Assembly: GCA_017439585.1 (NCBI GenBank)
Contig: JAFSIV010000017.1
Coordinates: 62,001-126,000 of the forward strand
Direction of reading: 5' to 3'
Length of the DNA: 64,000 nt
DNA from: Clostridia bacterium
GTDB lineage: Bacteria > Bacillota > Clostridia > Oscillospirales > Acutalibacteraceae
Part shown: positions 26,887-35,547 of the stretch, piece by piece
Layout: the number at the start of each line of letters is the position of its first letter
How positions within the stretch are numbered: the stretch's first letter is position 1
Translations under genes and position numbers: made by a program
The notes under the pieces: generated by a model
The model's input: the letters and a program-made list of their open reading frames with translations, nothing else
Told to the model about the DNA's origin: nothing
Database searches by the model: none

Positions 26887-28539
26887 TTATAGAGAATTTA
26901 TAGTTATATCAATTCGTTTAATGCATTCGTCCTTACCCAAAACCTGCATTATACTGCAAAGGTCGGGGGTATTTCTTCTGCCGGTTACAGCAATTCTGAG
27001 AACGGTGCTTAAATCACCTGCATGACCTTTAAAGCTATCGGGGTCTGCCTTATATTGTTTGGTTTCGGCGGCAAAGCCTATTTCGGTTGCAATACCTTTA
27101 ATGCGGTCAAACCAAGCCTGTCGGTCGTCCTCAGGATTATAAACTGTTTTATATTTTTCTAAGAAAATTTTAGCATCGGCTGAATTTATATTCTCAGGCA
27201 AGGTACTGTCAGAAACATAAAGACCATTAAACATATAAGCAAAATATTCTTTTGCTTCGTTCCATTTGGCAATATCCTTGCGAGGCTTTGCAACATCGCG
27301 GTCAATAGCTAAAACCTGTTTTGTGTAATCAGGGTTTGAGGTTAAAATATCGTAAAACTCTTTGTCAAACTCTAAGCTCCAAGCGGTGAGCTTATCATAA
27401 ACCTCGTCGCTCTTAAATTTGCAAACAACATTTTTGCTAACATCGGTAAGCTTAGCTTCATCGAAAAGCGCGCCCGATACACTCATTTTTTTAAGATTGA
27501 ACTTAAAGTCTTTGTAAGAAGTATCGGGGTTTGCTCGGCGCCAATCCTCAAAATCGGAAGCAACAATAGTCATAAGATAGTTTATAACACATTCACTGTC
27601 ATACCCTTGCTCTGCAAAGAAATGAACGGCAGCCTCGGGGTCTTTTCGCTTTGAAATCTTGCGTTTAGCCCCGTTATCAAGCTTCATAATAGGGGAGATA
27701 TGACCGTATTTCATCGGCTTAAAGCCTAATAATTTAAACAACTGAATATGCTTCGGAACCGAGGAAATCCATTCGTCTCCTCTAAGCACGTGGGTGGTGC
27801 GCATTAAATGGTCGTCAACCGCGTGAGCAAAATGGTAGGTTGGAATACCGTCTGATTTCAAGAGAATAAAATCCTCGTCATTTTCAGGCATTTCGATTTT
27901 ACCCTTAACTGCATCCTCGAAAACAATTTTATTTTCTTCGCTTCCGGGGGATTTTAGTCTTATAACAAAGGGCTTGCCCTCGTCTATCAAAGCTTTTGCC
28001 TCACTGACAGTTATATCGCGGTGTTTGGCATATTTTCCGTAATAACCGGTTTTAACTTTCTCGGTTTCCTGGATATTTCGAACCGCTTCTAATTCCTCGG
28101 CGGTACAAAAGCAAGGATATGCTAAACCTTGACGGATAAGCTCTTTAACATAGGTTTGATAAATTTCGGCTCTTTCACTTTGCTTGTAAGGTCCGTACTC
28201 GCCTTTTTGCTCGGTGCCGGAAATAAAGCCCTCGTCGATAGCGATACCAAATCGGTCAAGACCTTCGATAATATCTTCTATACCGCCCTCGATTTCACGC
28301 TTTTTATCGGTATCCTCAATTCTTGTATAGAATATTCCGCCTGTTGAGGTTGCAGTTATGCGGTTAACCAAAGCGGCAAAAAGAGTTCCTAAATGCAAAT
28401 AACCAGTAGGACTGGGGGCAATTCGTGTAACCCTTGCGCCCTCGGGCAAATTGCGAGCAGGGTATAGGTTTTCATAGAATTCTGGTGTGTTTTTTATATT
28501 CGGCAGCAAAAGCTCTGCCATTGAATTAAAGTCTGTCAT
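26887..28539 (-). CDS. gltX: Glutamyl-tRNA synthetase
   Basis: A 550-residue class I synthetase. HIGH motif is RIAPSPTGYLHLGTLFAALV, KMSKS motif is KRKISKRKDPEAAV. The C-terminal third, helical, is the anticodon-binding domain. With glnS directly downstream, it need only charge tRNA-Glu, though discrimination cannot be read from sequence. Start ATG follows AAAGGA at 10 bases spacing; nrdR stop is 3 bases upstream. Confidence 0.95.
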   Translation of the reverse strand: MTDFNSMAELLLPNIKNTPEFYENLYPARNLPEGARVTRIAPSPTGYLHLGTLFAALVNRITATSTGGIFYTRIEDTDKKREIEGGIEDIIEGLDRFGIAIDEGFISGTEQKGEYGPYKQSERAEIYQTYVKELIRQGLAYPCFCTAEELEAVRNIQETEKVKTGYYGKYAKHRDITVSEAKALIDEGKPFVIRLKSPGSEENKIVFEDAVKGKIEMPENDEDFILLKSDGIPTYHFAHAVDDHLMRTTHVLRGDEWISSVPKHIQLFKLLGFKPMKYGHISPIMKLDNGAKRKISKRKDPEAAVHFFAEQGYDSECVINYLMTIVASDFEDWRRANPDTSYKDFKFNLKKMSVSGALFDEAKLTDVSKNVVCKFKSDEVYDKLTAWSLEFDKEFYDILTSNPDYTKQVLAIDRDVAKPRKDIAKWNEAKEYFAYMFNGLYVSDSTLPENINSADAKIFLEKYKTVYNPEDDRQAWFDRIKGIATEIGFAAETKQYKADPDSFKGHAGDLSTVLRIAVTGRRNTPDLCSIMQVLGKDECIKRIDITINSL

Positions 28540-28542
28540 AAA

Positions 28543-28998
28543 TTAATTTTCCTTTAAGAGCTTATTTAACTCTGACATAAATGTATTTATATCCTTGAAT
28601 TGACGGTAAACACTTGCAAAACGCACATAAGCTACCTCGTCAATCTTTTTAAGTTTTTCCATAACAAGCTCGCCGATTTTTTCGCTGCTAACTTCACGGT
28701 CAAGCGAGTTTTGGATTATAACTTCGATTTCGTCTATCATATTATCAAGTGTATCAAAGGATACCGGACGCTTTTCGCAAGCGCGCAAAAGTCCCGTCAT
28801 AAGCTTGTCTCTATTAAAGGTTTCGCGAGATTTATCCTTCTTTATAACGATAATCGGCAAACTCTCGATAACCTCGTAGGTTGTAAAACGCTTGGTGCAT
28901 TGTAAGCACTCTCTGCGGCGGCGAATTCTTTGCCCCTCGTCAGTAGGTCTTGAATCTATAACCTTGCTTTCTTCAAATCCGCAAAAAGGACATTTCAT
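28543..28998 (-). CDS. nrdR: Transcriptional repressor NrdR
   Basis: A 151-residue ribonucleotide reductase regulator: zinc ribbon MKCPFCGF with CLQCTKRF, basic DNA-binding segment RIRRRRECL, then an ATP-cone ([23 protein letters not shown]). It senses ATP/dATP and represses nrd genes. Length is exactly that of the family. First gene of the operon with gltX, glnS and nif3; a promoter at 29033-29061 includes a TGTATtttgATACA palindrome between -35 and -10 that could be bound by a regulator. Confidence 0.96.
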   Translation of the reverse strand: MKCPFCGFEESKVIDSRPTDEGQRIRRRRECLQCTKRFTTYEVIESLPIIVIKKDKSRETFNRDKLMTGLLRACEKRPVSFDTLDNMIDEIEVIIQNSLDREVSSEKIGELVMEKLKKIDEVAYVRFASVYRQFKDINTFMSELNKLLKEN

Positions 28999-29032
28999 AG
29001 TATTTACCCCTTTTTAAGTATAATTATTCTTA

Positions 29033-29061
29033 ATTATACTACATATTGTATCAAAATACAA
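29033..29061 (-). promoter_or_regulatory. Promoter of the nrdR operon
   Basis: Minus-strand TTGTAT (29056-29061) and TATAAT (29033-29038), spacer 17 bases. The -35 region and first spacer bases form the inverted repeat TTGTAT-TTTG-ATACAA; a match to the NrdR-box consensus is not clear. Confidence 0.65.
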
Positions 29062-29102
29062 GCATTTTAACAGTTTTTGCCTATTATTTTGTTTTGGAGA
29101 AT

Positions 29103-29133
29103 AAAAAAGCGGTATTGCAAAAAACAATACCGC
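29103..29133 (-). terminator. gdhA terminator
   Basis: A 9-bp stem GCGGTATTG/CAATACCGC (29109-29117, 29125-29133) with a T6 run on the minus strand, 30 bases after the gdhA stop. Confidence 0.85.
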
Positions 29134-29162
29134 GAAATATAATTTAAGCTTTAAAGGTTTAA

Positions 29163-30515
29163 TTAGTAAGCAACGCCCTGAGCTATCATAGCGTCTGCAA
29201 CCTTTTCGAAACCGGCGATATTAGCGCCTGCAATAAGGTCGCCTTCCATACCGTATTTCTTAGCAGCTTCCCAAGAATTTTTGTAAATATCAGCCATAAT
29301 CTGATGAAGCTTAGCATCAACTTCCTCAGAGGTCCAGCTATAACGCATTGAGTTCTGGCTCATTTCAAGACCTGAAACTGCAACACCGCCGGCATTAACA
29401 GCCTTAGAAGGAGCAATGATAACACCGTTTTGCTTGAAGTATGTAATAGCCTCGTCAGTAGTAGGCATATTAGCAACCTCAACATAGTATTTAACACCGT
29501 TAGCCACGATGTTTTTAGCGTCTTCAAGACCAACCTCGTTCTGAGTTGCGCAAGGCATAACAACATCAACCTTAACTTCCCAAGGTCTTTTGCCCTCAAA
29601 GTAAGGAACACCGAACTTATCAGCATAATCCTTAACCTTATCATGACCAGAAGCGCGCATTTCGAGCATAAAGTTAATCTTTTCCTCGGTGCAGATACCG
29701 TCTTTATCATAAATATAACCGTCAGGACCGGAAATGGTAACAACCTTACCGCCTAATTCGTTAACCTTTAAAACAGTACCCCAAGCAACATTACCGAAGC
29801 CGGAAACAGCAAAGGTTTTGCCCTTAATGTCTTCACCAAAGGTTTTAAGCAATTCAACTGCATAATAAACTGCGCCGAAGCCTGTGGCTTCAGGACGGAT
29901 AAGAGAACCGCCGTATGAACGGCCTTTACCGGTAAGAACACCGGTAAACTCGTTGCGAAGTCTCTTATATTGACCGTAGAGATAACCGATTTCGCGAGCA
30001 CCAACACCAATATCACCTGCGGGAACGTCAGTATCAGTGCCGATATGCTTAGAAAGCTCGGTCATAAAGCTTTGGCAGAAACGCATAATTTCTCCGTCGC
30101 TACGGCCTCTGGGGTCGAAGTCAGAGCCACCTTTACCGCCGCCCATAGGAAGACCGGTAAGGCTGTTTTTAAAGGTTTGCTCAAAGCCTAAGAACTTAAT
30201 AACGGAAGCGTTAACGGAGGGGTGGAAACGAAGACCGCCCTTGTAAGGACCGATAGCAGAGTTGAACTGAACTCTGTAACCGCGGTTAACCTGAACCTGA
30301 CCGTTATCATCAACCCATGAAACTCTGAAAGAAATCATTCTTTCAGGCTCAACCATACGCTCAATAACGCCGTTTTTCTCGAATTTATCATCCTGCATAA
30401 CAACAGGCTCTAAGGATTCGAGAACATCGCGAACAGCTTGTAAAAATTCATTTTCGCCGGGGTTTCTAGCTTCAACAGAAGCATAAACCTTTTGCAAATA
30501 TTCTGATTTAAACAT
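29163..30515 (-). CDS. gdhA: NADP-type glutamate dehydrogenase
   Basis: A 450-residue family I hexameric glutamate dehydrogenase linking 2-oxoglutarate and ammonia to glutamate. Motifs: GPYKGGLRFHPSV, PMGGGKGGSDFDPRGRSD with the catalytic Lys, VPAGDIGVGAREIGY, and the dinucleotide site VSGFGNVAWGT. The start at 30515 follows GGAGGTTTTTAAA; a 10-codon upstream extension is rejected. It is a single-gene unit with its own promoter and terminator, typical of ammonia assimilation in gut clostridia. Confidence 0.96.
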   Translation of the reverse strand: MFKSEYLQKVYASVEARNPGENEFLQAVRDVLESLEPVVMQDDKFEKNGVIERMVEPERMISFRVSWVDDNGQVQVNRGYRVQFNSAIGPYKGGLRFHPSVNASVIKFLGFEQTFKNSLTGLPMGGGKGGSDFDPRGRSDGEIMRFCQSFMTELSKHIGTDTDVPAGDIGVGAREIGYLYGQYKRLRNEFTGVLTGKGRSYGGSLIRPEATGFGAVYYAVELLKTFGEDIKGKTFAVSGFGNVAWGTVLKVNELGGKVVTISGPDGYIYDKDGICTEEKINFMLEMRASGHDKVKDYADKFGVPYFEGKRPWEVKVDVVMPCATQNEVGLEDAKNIVANGVKYYVEVANMPTTDEAITYFKQNGVIIAPSKAVNAGGVAVSGLEMSQNSMRYSWTSEEVDAKLHQIMADIYKNSWEAAKKYGMEGDLIAGANIAGFEKVADAMIAQGVAY

Positions 30516-30562
30516 TTTAAAAACCTCCAATTTAATATTTAGCAAAATAAATCACATCTTTA

Positions 30563-30591
30563 AGAATACTACTATTTTTTAAATCAGTCAA
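30563..30591 (-). promoter_or_regulatory. gdhA promoter
   Basis: Minus-strand TTGACT (30586-30591) and TATTCT (30563-30568) with a 17-base spacer. The leader of about 40 bases is unstructured. Confidence 0.7.
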
Positions 30592-30689
30592 TAAAAAAAT
30601 AAAATTATTGAATAATTTTATAAAATTAGTAAAAAATATAATATATTAAAACTTCATTTTAATATAATTTGACAATTATATAAGGAGAT

Positions 30690-30722
30690 AAAAAATACCA
30701 AGTGCCCAAAGGACACTTGGTA
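30690..30722 (-). terminator. Terminator of the pyruvate:ferredoxin oxidoreductase gene
   Basis: Stem TACCAAGTG/CACTTGGTA (30696-30704, 30714-30722) with extra TCC/GGG pairing inside and a T6 run on the minus strand, 12 bases after the stop. Confidence 0.9.
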
Positions 30723-30733
30723 TAAAATATTAA

Positions 30734-33700
30734 TTACTGCTTACCGTAAAGCTCAACCAATTTTTCGAGATGAGCACGACGAGCTTTTGCAGCTTCGCTT
30801 GCTTGCTCGAAGAGAGCTTCTGCTCTTTCGGGGAATGAGCGAGTAAGTGATGAGTAACGAGCTTCACCTAAGATGAACTCTTTATAATCAGCAGTTGCAG
30901 GCTTACTGTCAAGGCTGAACGGATTTTTACCCTCAGCTTTGAGAGCAGGATTATAACGGAACATATCCCAATAACCACAAGCTACTGCTTTTCTCATTTC
31001 ATTCTGGCAGTTAACCATACCGCCCTTGATAGAGTGCATTTCGCAAGGTGAGTAGCAGATGATGATTGAAGGACCGTTGTAAGCCTCAGCCTCTTTAATT
31101 GCCTTTAAGGTCTGATTCATATCAGCACCCATAGCAATTTGAGCAACATATACATAGCCATAGCTCATAGCAATCTCAGAAAGGCTCTTCTTGTTGATAG
31201 CCTTACCTGCTGCTGCGAATTGAGCAACCTGACCAATGTTAGAAGCCTTAGAAGCCTGACCGCCTGTATTAGAGTAAACCTCGGTATCAAATACCATAAT
31301 GTTTACATTGTCGCCGGTAGCGAGAACGTGGTCAACACCGCCGAAGCCGATGTCATAAGCCCAACCGTCTCCACCGAAGATCCAAACTGACTTCTTAGAA
31401 AGATACTCTTTCTTCTCTAAGATAGCAGGAGCGGTAGGACAACCGGCAGCTGCAGCCTTTTCGATTTCTGCGATAAGAGCCTTAGTAGCGGCATCGTTCT
31501 TGTTGGTATCATTATAGGTAGCAAAGAAAGCATCAGCAGCTGCTTTGAATTCAGCAGAAGCCTTGTCACTGTCAGCCATTTCTTTAACCTGAGCAGCAAG
31601 ACCGTCGCGGATAGCTTTTTGACCTAGGTATATACCGTAACCATGCTCAGCGTTATCCTCGAACAAGGAGTTAGCCCAAGCAGGACCATGACCCTTAGCG
31701 TCAACAGTGTAAGGAGATGTTGCAGCAGGACCGCCCCAGATAGAAGAACAACCTGTTGCATTAGAAATATACATCTTGTCACCGAATAATTGAGTTACAA
31801 GGCGAGCATAAGCGGTTTCAGCACAACCTGCGCATGAACCTGAGAATTCGAGTAACGGCTTCTTGAACTGAGAAGAAATGAGGTTAGCATCAGAAGCAAC
31901 GCCCTCTTTCTCGGTTACATTAGCTACACAGTAATCGAATACATCCTGCTCTGCAAGTTGAGATTCCTGAGAAACCATTTTGAGAGAGTTTGTGGGACAT
32001 TCGCCAACGCAAACGCCACAACCCATACAATCGAGGGGAGATACAGTCATAACATAAGAGAAGCCTTTGTTTGTTACAAGCTTTTCTTTAACTGCAATCT
32101 TGGTATTTGCAGGAGCCGCTGCCTTTTCTTCTTCTGATAAAGCGAAAGGACGAATTGTAGCATGAGGACAAACAAATGCGCACTTGTTACAACCGATACA
32201 AGTCTCATTGTTCCACTCAGGAACCATAACAGCAACGCCGCGCTTCTCAAATGCAGAAGCACCCTGCTCGAAGCTACCGTCAGCATGGTCGATAAATGCA
32301 GAAACGGGGAGAGAATCACCGTCCATAAGACCTACGGGCTTCATAATATTGTCAACCATCTTAACGAGCTTGGAAGTATCTGCTTTGTCGCAAACTGTTG
32401 CATCGTCAGTAGCGTTAGCCCAATCTGCAGGCACATCAATCTTAACATAAGCAGAAGCACCAGCATCAATAGCCTTCTCGTTCATTTGAACGATTTCGAT
32501 ACCCTTCTTCATAAACTTCTGAGCCTTTTCCTTCATATAGCCAATAGCTTCCTCAGCGGGAAGAACCTTGGATAATGAGAAGAATGCAGACTGCAATACA
32601 GTATTTGTACGCTTGCCAAGACCGATTTCGGCAGCAAGGTCGATAGCGTTAACTGTATAAAGCTGGATATTGTTTTGAGCAATATAACGCTTAGCCTCAG
32701 CAGGCATGTGAGCGTTTAATTCCTCAGGAGTCCACTGGCAGTTGATTAAATATACACCGCCGGGCTTAACATCATTAACCATCTTGTAACCCTTGATAAC
32801 ATAAGAGGGGTTATGACAAGCAACAAAGTCAGCCTTATTTATATAGTAAGGACTCTTAATCGGTTTATCGCCAAAACGTAAGTGAGAAATGGTGATACCG
32901 CCAGTTTTCTTAGAGTCATACTGGAAGTATGCCTGAACATATTTGTCGGTATGGTCGCCGATAATCTTGATAGAGTCTTTGTTAGCACCAACAGTACCGT
33001 CGCCGCCGAGACCCCAGAATTTACATTCGATAGTGCCTTCTGCTGCGGTGTTGGGAGCAGCTTCTTCTGGGAGAGAAAGACCGGTAACGTCATCATTGAT
33101 ACCGAGAGTGAACTGAGCCTTAGGAGCATCTTTTGCTAACTCGTTGAATACAGCGAAGATACTTGAAGGGGGAGTATCCTTAGAACCTAAGCCGTAACGA
33201 CCGCCGGTAACAGTATCAATCTTTCTGCCGGTAGCAGCTAATGCAGCTACAACATCTAAGAATAAAGGCTCACCCAAAGAGCCGGGCTCCTTAGTTCTGT
33301 CAAGAACAGCGATTTTCTTAACAGTTTCGGGGATAGCAGCAACCAATTTCTCAGCAGAGAAAGGACGATAAAGGCGAACCTTAACAAGACCAACCTTTTC
33401 GCCTGCGGCTATCATATAATCAATAACTTCTTCTGCAACGTCGCAGATAGAACCCATGGCAATCATAATGCGGTCAGCATCGGGTGCGCCATAGTAGTTA
33501 AATAACTTATAATCAGTACCGAGCTTAGCGTTAACCTTGTCCATATATTCTTCAACGATAGCGGGGGTTGCATCATAGTACTTGTTGCAAGCCTCTCTGT
33601 GTTGGAAGAAGATATCGCCGTTCTCATGAGAACCGCGCATTACAGGATGCTCGGGGTTAAGAGCGCGCTTACGGAATGCATCAACGGCATCCATATCGCA

Positions 33701-34282
33701 CATTTCTTTAAGGTCTTCATAATCCCAAACCTGAATCTTCTGGATTTCGTGAGAAGTACGGAAACCATCAAAGAAGTTGATAAAGGGAACTCTTGATTTG
33801 ATAGAAGCTAAGTGAGCAACTGCGCCAAGGTCCATAACTTCCTGTGGGTTTGTTTCTGCGAGCATTGCAAAACCTGTTTGACGGCAAGCGTAAACGTCAG
33901 AATGGTCGCCGAAAATATTAAGAGCGTGAGAAGCTACGCAACGAGCGGATACGTGAAAAACGCTGGGCAATAATTCGCCGGCGATTTTATACATATTCGG
34001 AATCATAAGTAATAGACCCTGAGAAGCGGTATAAGTTGTGGTAAGAGCACCGGCATTTAAAGAACCGTGAACAGTACCAGCAGCACCTGCTTCGGATTGC
34101 ATTTCGGAAACCTTAACGGTTGTTCCGAAAATATTTTTTACGCCTTGGGCAGACCATTGGTCAACATAGTCAGCCATCGGGCTGGACGGGGTAATAGGAT
34201 AAATACCTGCAACCTCAGTAAATGCATAAGATACATAAGCTGCGGCATTATTACCGTCCATAGTCTTGAATTTTCTGGACAC
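30734..34282 (-). CDS. nifJ: Pyruvate:ferredoxin (flavodoxin) oxidoreductase
   Basis: A 1182-residue single-chain PFOR that oxidises pyruvate to acetyl-CoA and CO2 and reduces ferredoxin, central to anaerobic energy metabolism. Domains in order: pyruvate/TPP domain I (SEMQSEAGAAGTVHGSLNAG), domain II, gamma domain (GLGGDGTVGANKDSIKIIGD), two 4Fe-4S clusters (CIGCNKCAFVCPHA and CMGCGVCVGECP), a further Cys pair (SGSCAGCAETAYARL) and the TPP-binding end (GGDGWAYDIGFGGVDH, NTGGQASKA). Full length for the family. Own promoter and terminator. Confidence 0.97.
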   Translation of the reverse strand: MSRKFKTMDGNNAAAYVSYAFTEVAGIYPITPSSPMADYVDQWSAQGVKNIFGTTVKVSEMQSEAGAAGTVHGSLNAGALTTTYTASQGLLLMIPNMYKIAGELLPSVFHVSARCVASHALNIFGDHSDVYACRQTGFAMLAETNPQEVMDLGAVAHLASIKSRVPFINFFDGFRTSHEIQKIQVWDYEDLKEMCDMDAVDAFRKRALNPEHPVMRGSHENGDIFFQHREACNKYYDATPAIVEEYMDKVNAKLGTDYKLFNYYGAPDADRIMIAMGSICDVAEEVIDYMIAAGEKVGLVKVRLYRPFSAEKLVAAIPETVKKIAVLDRTKEPGSLGEPLFLDVVAALAATGRKIDTVTGGRYGLGSKDTPPSSIFAVFNELAKDAPKAQFTLGINDDVTGLSLPEEAAPNTAAEGTIECKFWGLGGDGTVGANKDSIKIIGDHTDKYVQAYFQYDSKKTGGITISHLRFGDKPIKSPYYINKADFVACHNPSYVIKGYKMVNDVKPGGVYLINCQWTPEELNAHMPAEAKRYIAQNNIQLYTVNAIDLAAEIGLGKRTNTVLQSAFFSLSKVLPAEEAIGYMKEKAQKFMKKGIEIVQMNEKAIDAGASAYVKIDVPADWANATDDATVCDKADTSKLVKMVDNIMKPVGLMDGDSLPVSAFIDHADGSFEQGASAFEKRGVAVMVPEWNNETCIGCNKCAFVCPHATIRPFALSEEEKAAAPANTKIAVKEKLVTNKGFSYVMTVSPLDCMGCGVCVGECPTNSLKMVSQESQLAEQDVFDYCVANVTEKEGVASDANLISSQFKKPLLEFSGSCAGCAETAYARLVTQLFGDKMYISNATGCSSIWGGPAATSPYTVDAKGHGPAWANSLFEDNAEHGYGIYLGQKAIRDGLAAQVKEMADSDKASAEFKAAADAFFATYNDTNKNDAATKALIAEIEKAAAAGCPTAPAILEKKEYLSKKSVWIFGGDGWAYDIGFGGVDHVLATGDNVNIMVFDTEVYSNTGGQASKASNIGQVAQFAAAGKAINKKSLSEIAMSYGYVYVAQIAMGADMNQTLKAIKEAEAYNGPSIIICYSPCEMHSIKGGMVNCQNEMRKAVACGYWDMFRYNPALKAEGKNPFSLDSKPATADYKEFILGEARYSSLTRSFPERAEALFEQASEAAKARRAHLEKLVELYGKQ

Positions 34283-34367
34283 CTGAAATTCCTCCTAAAA
34301 ATTTTTCTTGAAACTGTTTAAAATAAGGAATAAACCTGAAATTTAAGGACAGCCTCATACAGATAAT

Positions 34368-34396
34368 ATAATAACACTTTTAGCGGTGTTTGTAAA
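34368..34396 (-). promoter_or_regulatory. Promoter of the nifJ gene
   Basis: Minus-strand TTTACA (34391-34396) and TATTAT (34368-34373), spacer 17 bases; leader of about 80 bases. Confidence 0.7.
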
Positions 34397-34477
34397 TATA
34401 AAATTGAAAAAAATTTTGTTTTTATGATTTTTGTTATTAATAATGAATAAAAATAATTTTTTTTATTTATTTCGAAT

Positions 34478-34513
34478 AAAAAAAGACACACAAGCTAAAA
34501 AGCTTATGTGTCT
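34478..34513 (-). terminator. 5S rRNA terminator
   Basis: Fourteen-base arms (34482-34495, 34500-34513; one mismatch) with an A/T loop and a T7 run on the minus strand, 5 bases past the 5S 3' end. Confidence 0.85.
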
Positions 34514-34517
34514 TATA

Positions 34518-34634
34518 TGTTGGCATCTACTTATCTTCCCGGGCAGCCTCCCGCCAAGTATTTTCAGCGCAAGCGAGCTTAACTTCTGTGTTCGGTATGG
34601 GAACAGGTGGACCCTCGCCGCAATCAACACCAAC
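34518..34634 (-). rRNA. rrf: 5S ribosomal RNA (isolated copy)
   Basis: On the minus strand, 117 bases carry the universal 5S core: GGTCCACCTGTTCCCATACC, GAACACAGAAGTTAAGCTC, then a CCCGGGAAGATAAGTAGATG end. The two ends (GTTGG and CCAAC) pair to close the molecule. No 16S or 23S lies beside it: nifJ is on one side and a small ORF on the other. A consensus promoter and a terminator make it an independent unit. Open frames that cross it on both strands are not genes. Confidence 0.95.
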
Positions 34635-34661
34635 TGCGCGTCGCCCTCAGGCGACTTTGCT

Positions 34662-34690
34662 ATAATACCACAATGGGTTTTATTTGTCAA
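34662..34690 (-). promoter_or_regulatory. Promoter of the isolated 5S rRNA
   Basis: Minus-strand TTGACA (34685-34690) and TATTAT (34662-34667), spacer 17 bases. A GTCGCC/GGCGAC hairpin lies between the -10 and the 5S 5' end and may be a processing site. Confidence 0.85.
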
Positions 34691-34757
34691 GCATTTTTTT
34701 AAAATTTTTTAAAATATTTTTTTAACCCGAAAATATATGTTAAAAAACAATTTAAAC

Positions 34758-34988
34758 TTAATGTTTTGCTATCCATTCCTCTGCTTTTTTCTTAGAAACC
34801 GATTTAATGTTTTCCGCTTTATATGGCGAAGCTTCACCGCCGTTAGTATAAAGGAAGAAAAAACCGTCCTCGGTTTGATAAAGGGTTTCCTCATATCCTG
34901 CGGGATCACCAAAGTAGCTAAATACGGTTTTCTTAATTATTGTAGCCTTATCGGTATCGTATTCCTTTGCTCTAATAATTTTTTTCAT
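34758..34988 (-). CDS. Small hypothetical protein (76 aa)
   Basis: A 76-residue soluble, charged protein beginning MKKIIRAKEYDTDKATIIKK and ending AEEWIAKH, with an aromatic middle (EDGFFFLYTNG). The AAGGAGATATACTT ribosome site and ATG are convincing, and codon use is like that of neighbours. I do not recognise a family. The middle strands followed by a basic helix (SVSKKKAEEW) resemble small accessory proteins of mobile elements and antitoxin-like proteins, but this is only a visual impression. It lies alone between the 5S gene and the SOS-box gene, transcribed on the minus strand. Confidence 0.7.
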   Translation of the reverse strand: MKKIIRAKEYDTDKATIIKKTVFSYFGDPAGYEETLYQTEDGFFFLYTNGGEASPYKAENIKSVSKKKAEEWIAKH

Positions 34989-35194
34989 AAGTATATCTCC
35001 TTGTGTTTAATTACATATATATTATAGCATTTATGAAATGTACAAGTCTATGGCTGATTTATAAATTTTTAAGGCTAATTAATTTTAAAATTTATATTTT
35101 TTGCAATAAAAAGCTTTCAAAGTCCAAATTTTAGGACAGTAAAGGGTGTAGAATAAAGATGTCAAAAAAAGTTTAAAAATTTTCAAAAAAACTC

Positions 35195-35223
35195 TTGACA
35201 ATTATAAATTTATGAGCTATAAT
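35195..35223 (+). promoter_or_regulatory. Consensus promoter of the 65-aa membrane protein gene
   Basis: TTGACA (35195-35200) and TATAAT (35218-35223), spacer exactly 17 bases. The transcription start would fall at about 35230, at the edge of the LexA box. Confidence 0.88.
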
Positions 35224-35231
35224 AAGCATAA

Positions 35232-35245
35232 CGAACAAATGTTCG
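35232..35245. promoter_or_regulatory. LexA (DinR) SOS box
   Basis: CGAACAAATGTTCG matches the Firmicutes SOS box CGAAC-N4-GTTCG in every fixed position (arms CGAACA/TGTTCG). It lies 8 bases after the -10 hexamer and ends at the GGGAGG ribosome site, the usual position for a LexA roadblock. Confidence 0.85.
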
Positions 35246-35258
35246 GGAGGTAAAAAGT

Positions 35259-35456
35259 ATGTTTGAAGCATTAGGATTTGCAACTTTATTTGAAGTTATT
35301 TTAGTAGGTTTAGTATTTTGGGCTATATTTAATGAAGGTAAGTTTATAGCTTTTGAAAAGCGTATAGCGGCATATATCCGCCGTCGCCGTTTCAGAGTTA
35401 TTAAGTCTGAGTCTGTAAGCGCTAAGGGCGGCTATATATATTCTGCCGATAAATAA
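35259..35456 (+). CDS. Small single-span membrane protein under SOS control (65 aa)
   Basis: A 65-residue protein with a short N-terminal segment, one strongly hydrophobic helix (about residues 5-24, LGFATLFEVILVGLVFWAIF), then a basic amphipathic segment (residues 34-49, with RRRRFR) and a polar tail. The basic region after the helix predicts N-out, C-in topology. The ribosome site GGGAGGTAAAAAGT is strong; a consensus promoter and LexA box precede, a perfect terminator follows. I recognise no family. By analogy with other SOS-induced one-span proteins (YneA, SosA, SidA) it may delay cell division during DNA damage; this is inference. Confidence 0.8.
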   Translation: MFEALGFATLFEVILVGLVFWAIFNEGKFIAFEKRIAAYIRRRRFRVIKSESVSAKGGYIYSADK

Positions 35457-35490
35457 TAAAAACATTTCTTATTCCAAACTATCTTTATGT

Positions 35491-35533
35491 AAAGCAAACA
35501 CCCAAGCCGAGAGCTTGGGTGTTTGCTTTTTGA
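35491..35533. terminator. Bidirectional terminator after the SOS-box gene
   Basis: A perfect 17-bp stem (arms 35491-35507 and 35513-35529, loop CGAGA) with T/A-rich ends; it also closes the convergent UPF0210 operon. Confidence 0.92.
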
Positions 35534-35547
35534 ATATGATTTTGAAT

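Noticed and set aside
34431..34712. Open frames of 75-93 codons on both strands across the 5S rRNA
   Set aside because: They read through a complete 5S gene, its promoter and its terminator, and have no ribosome sites.
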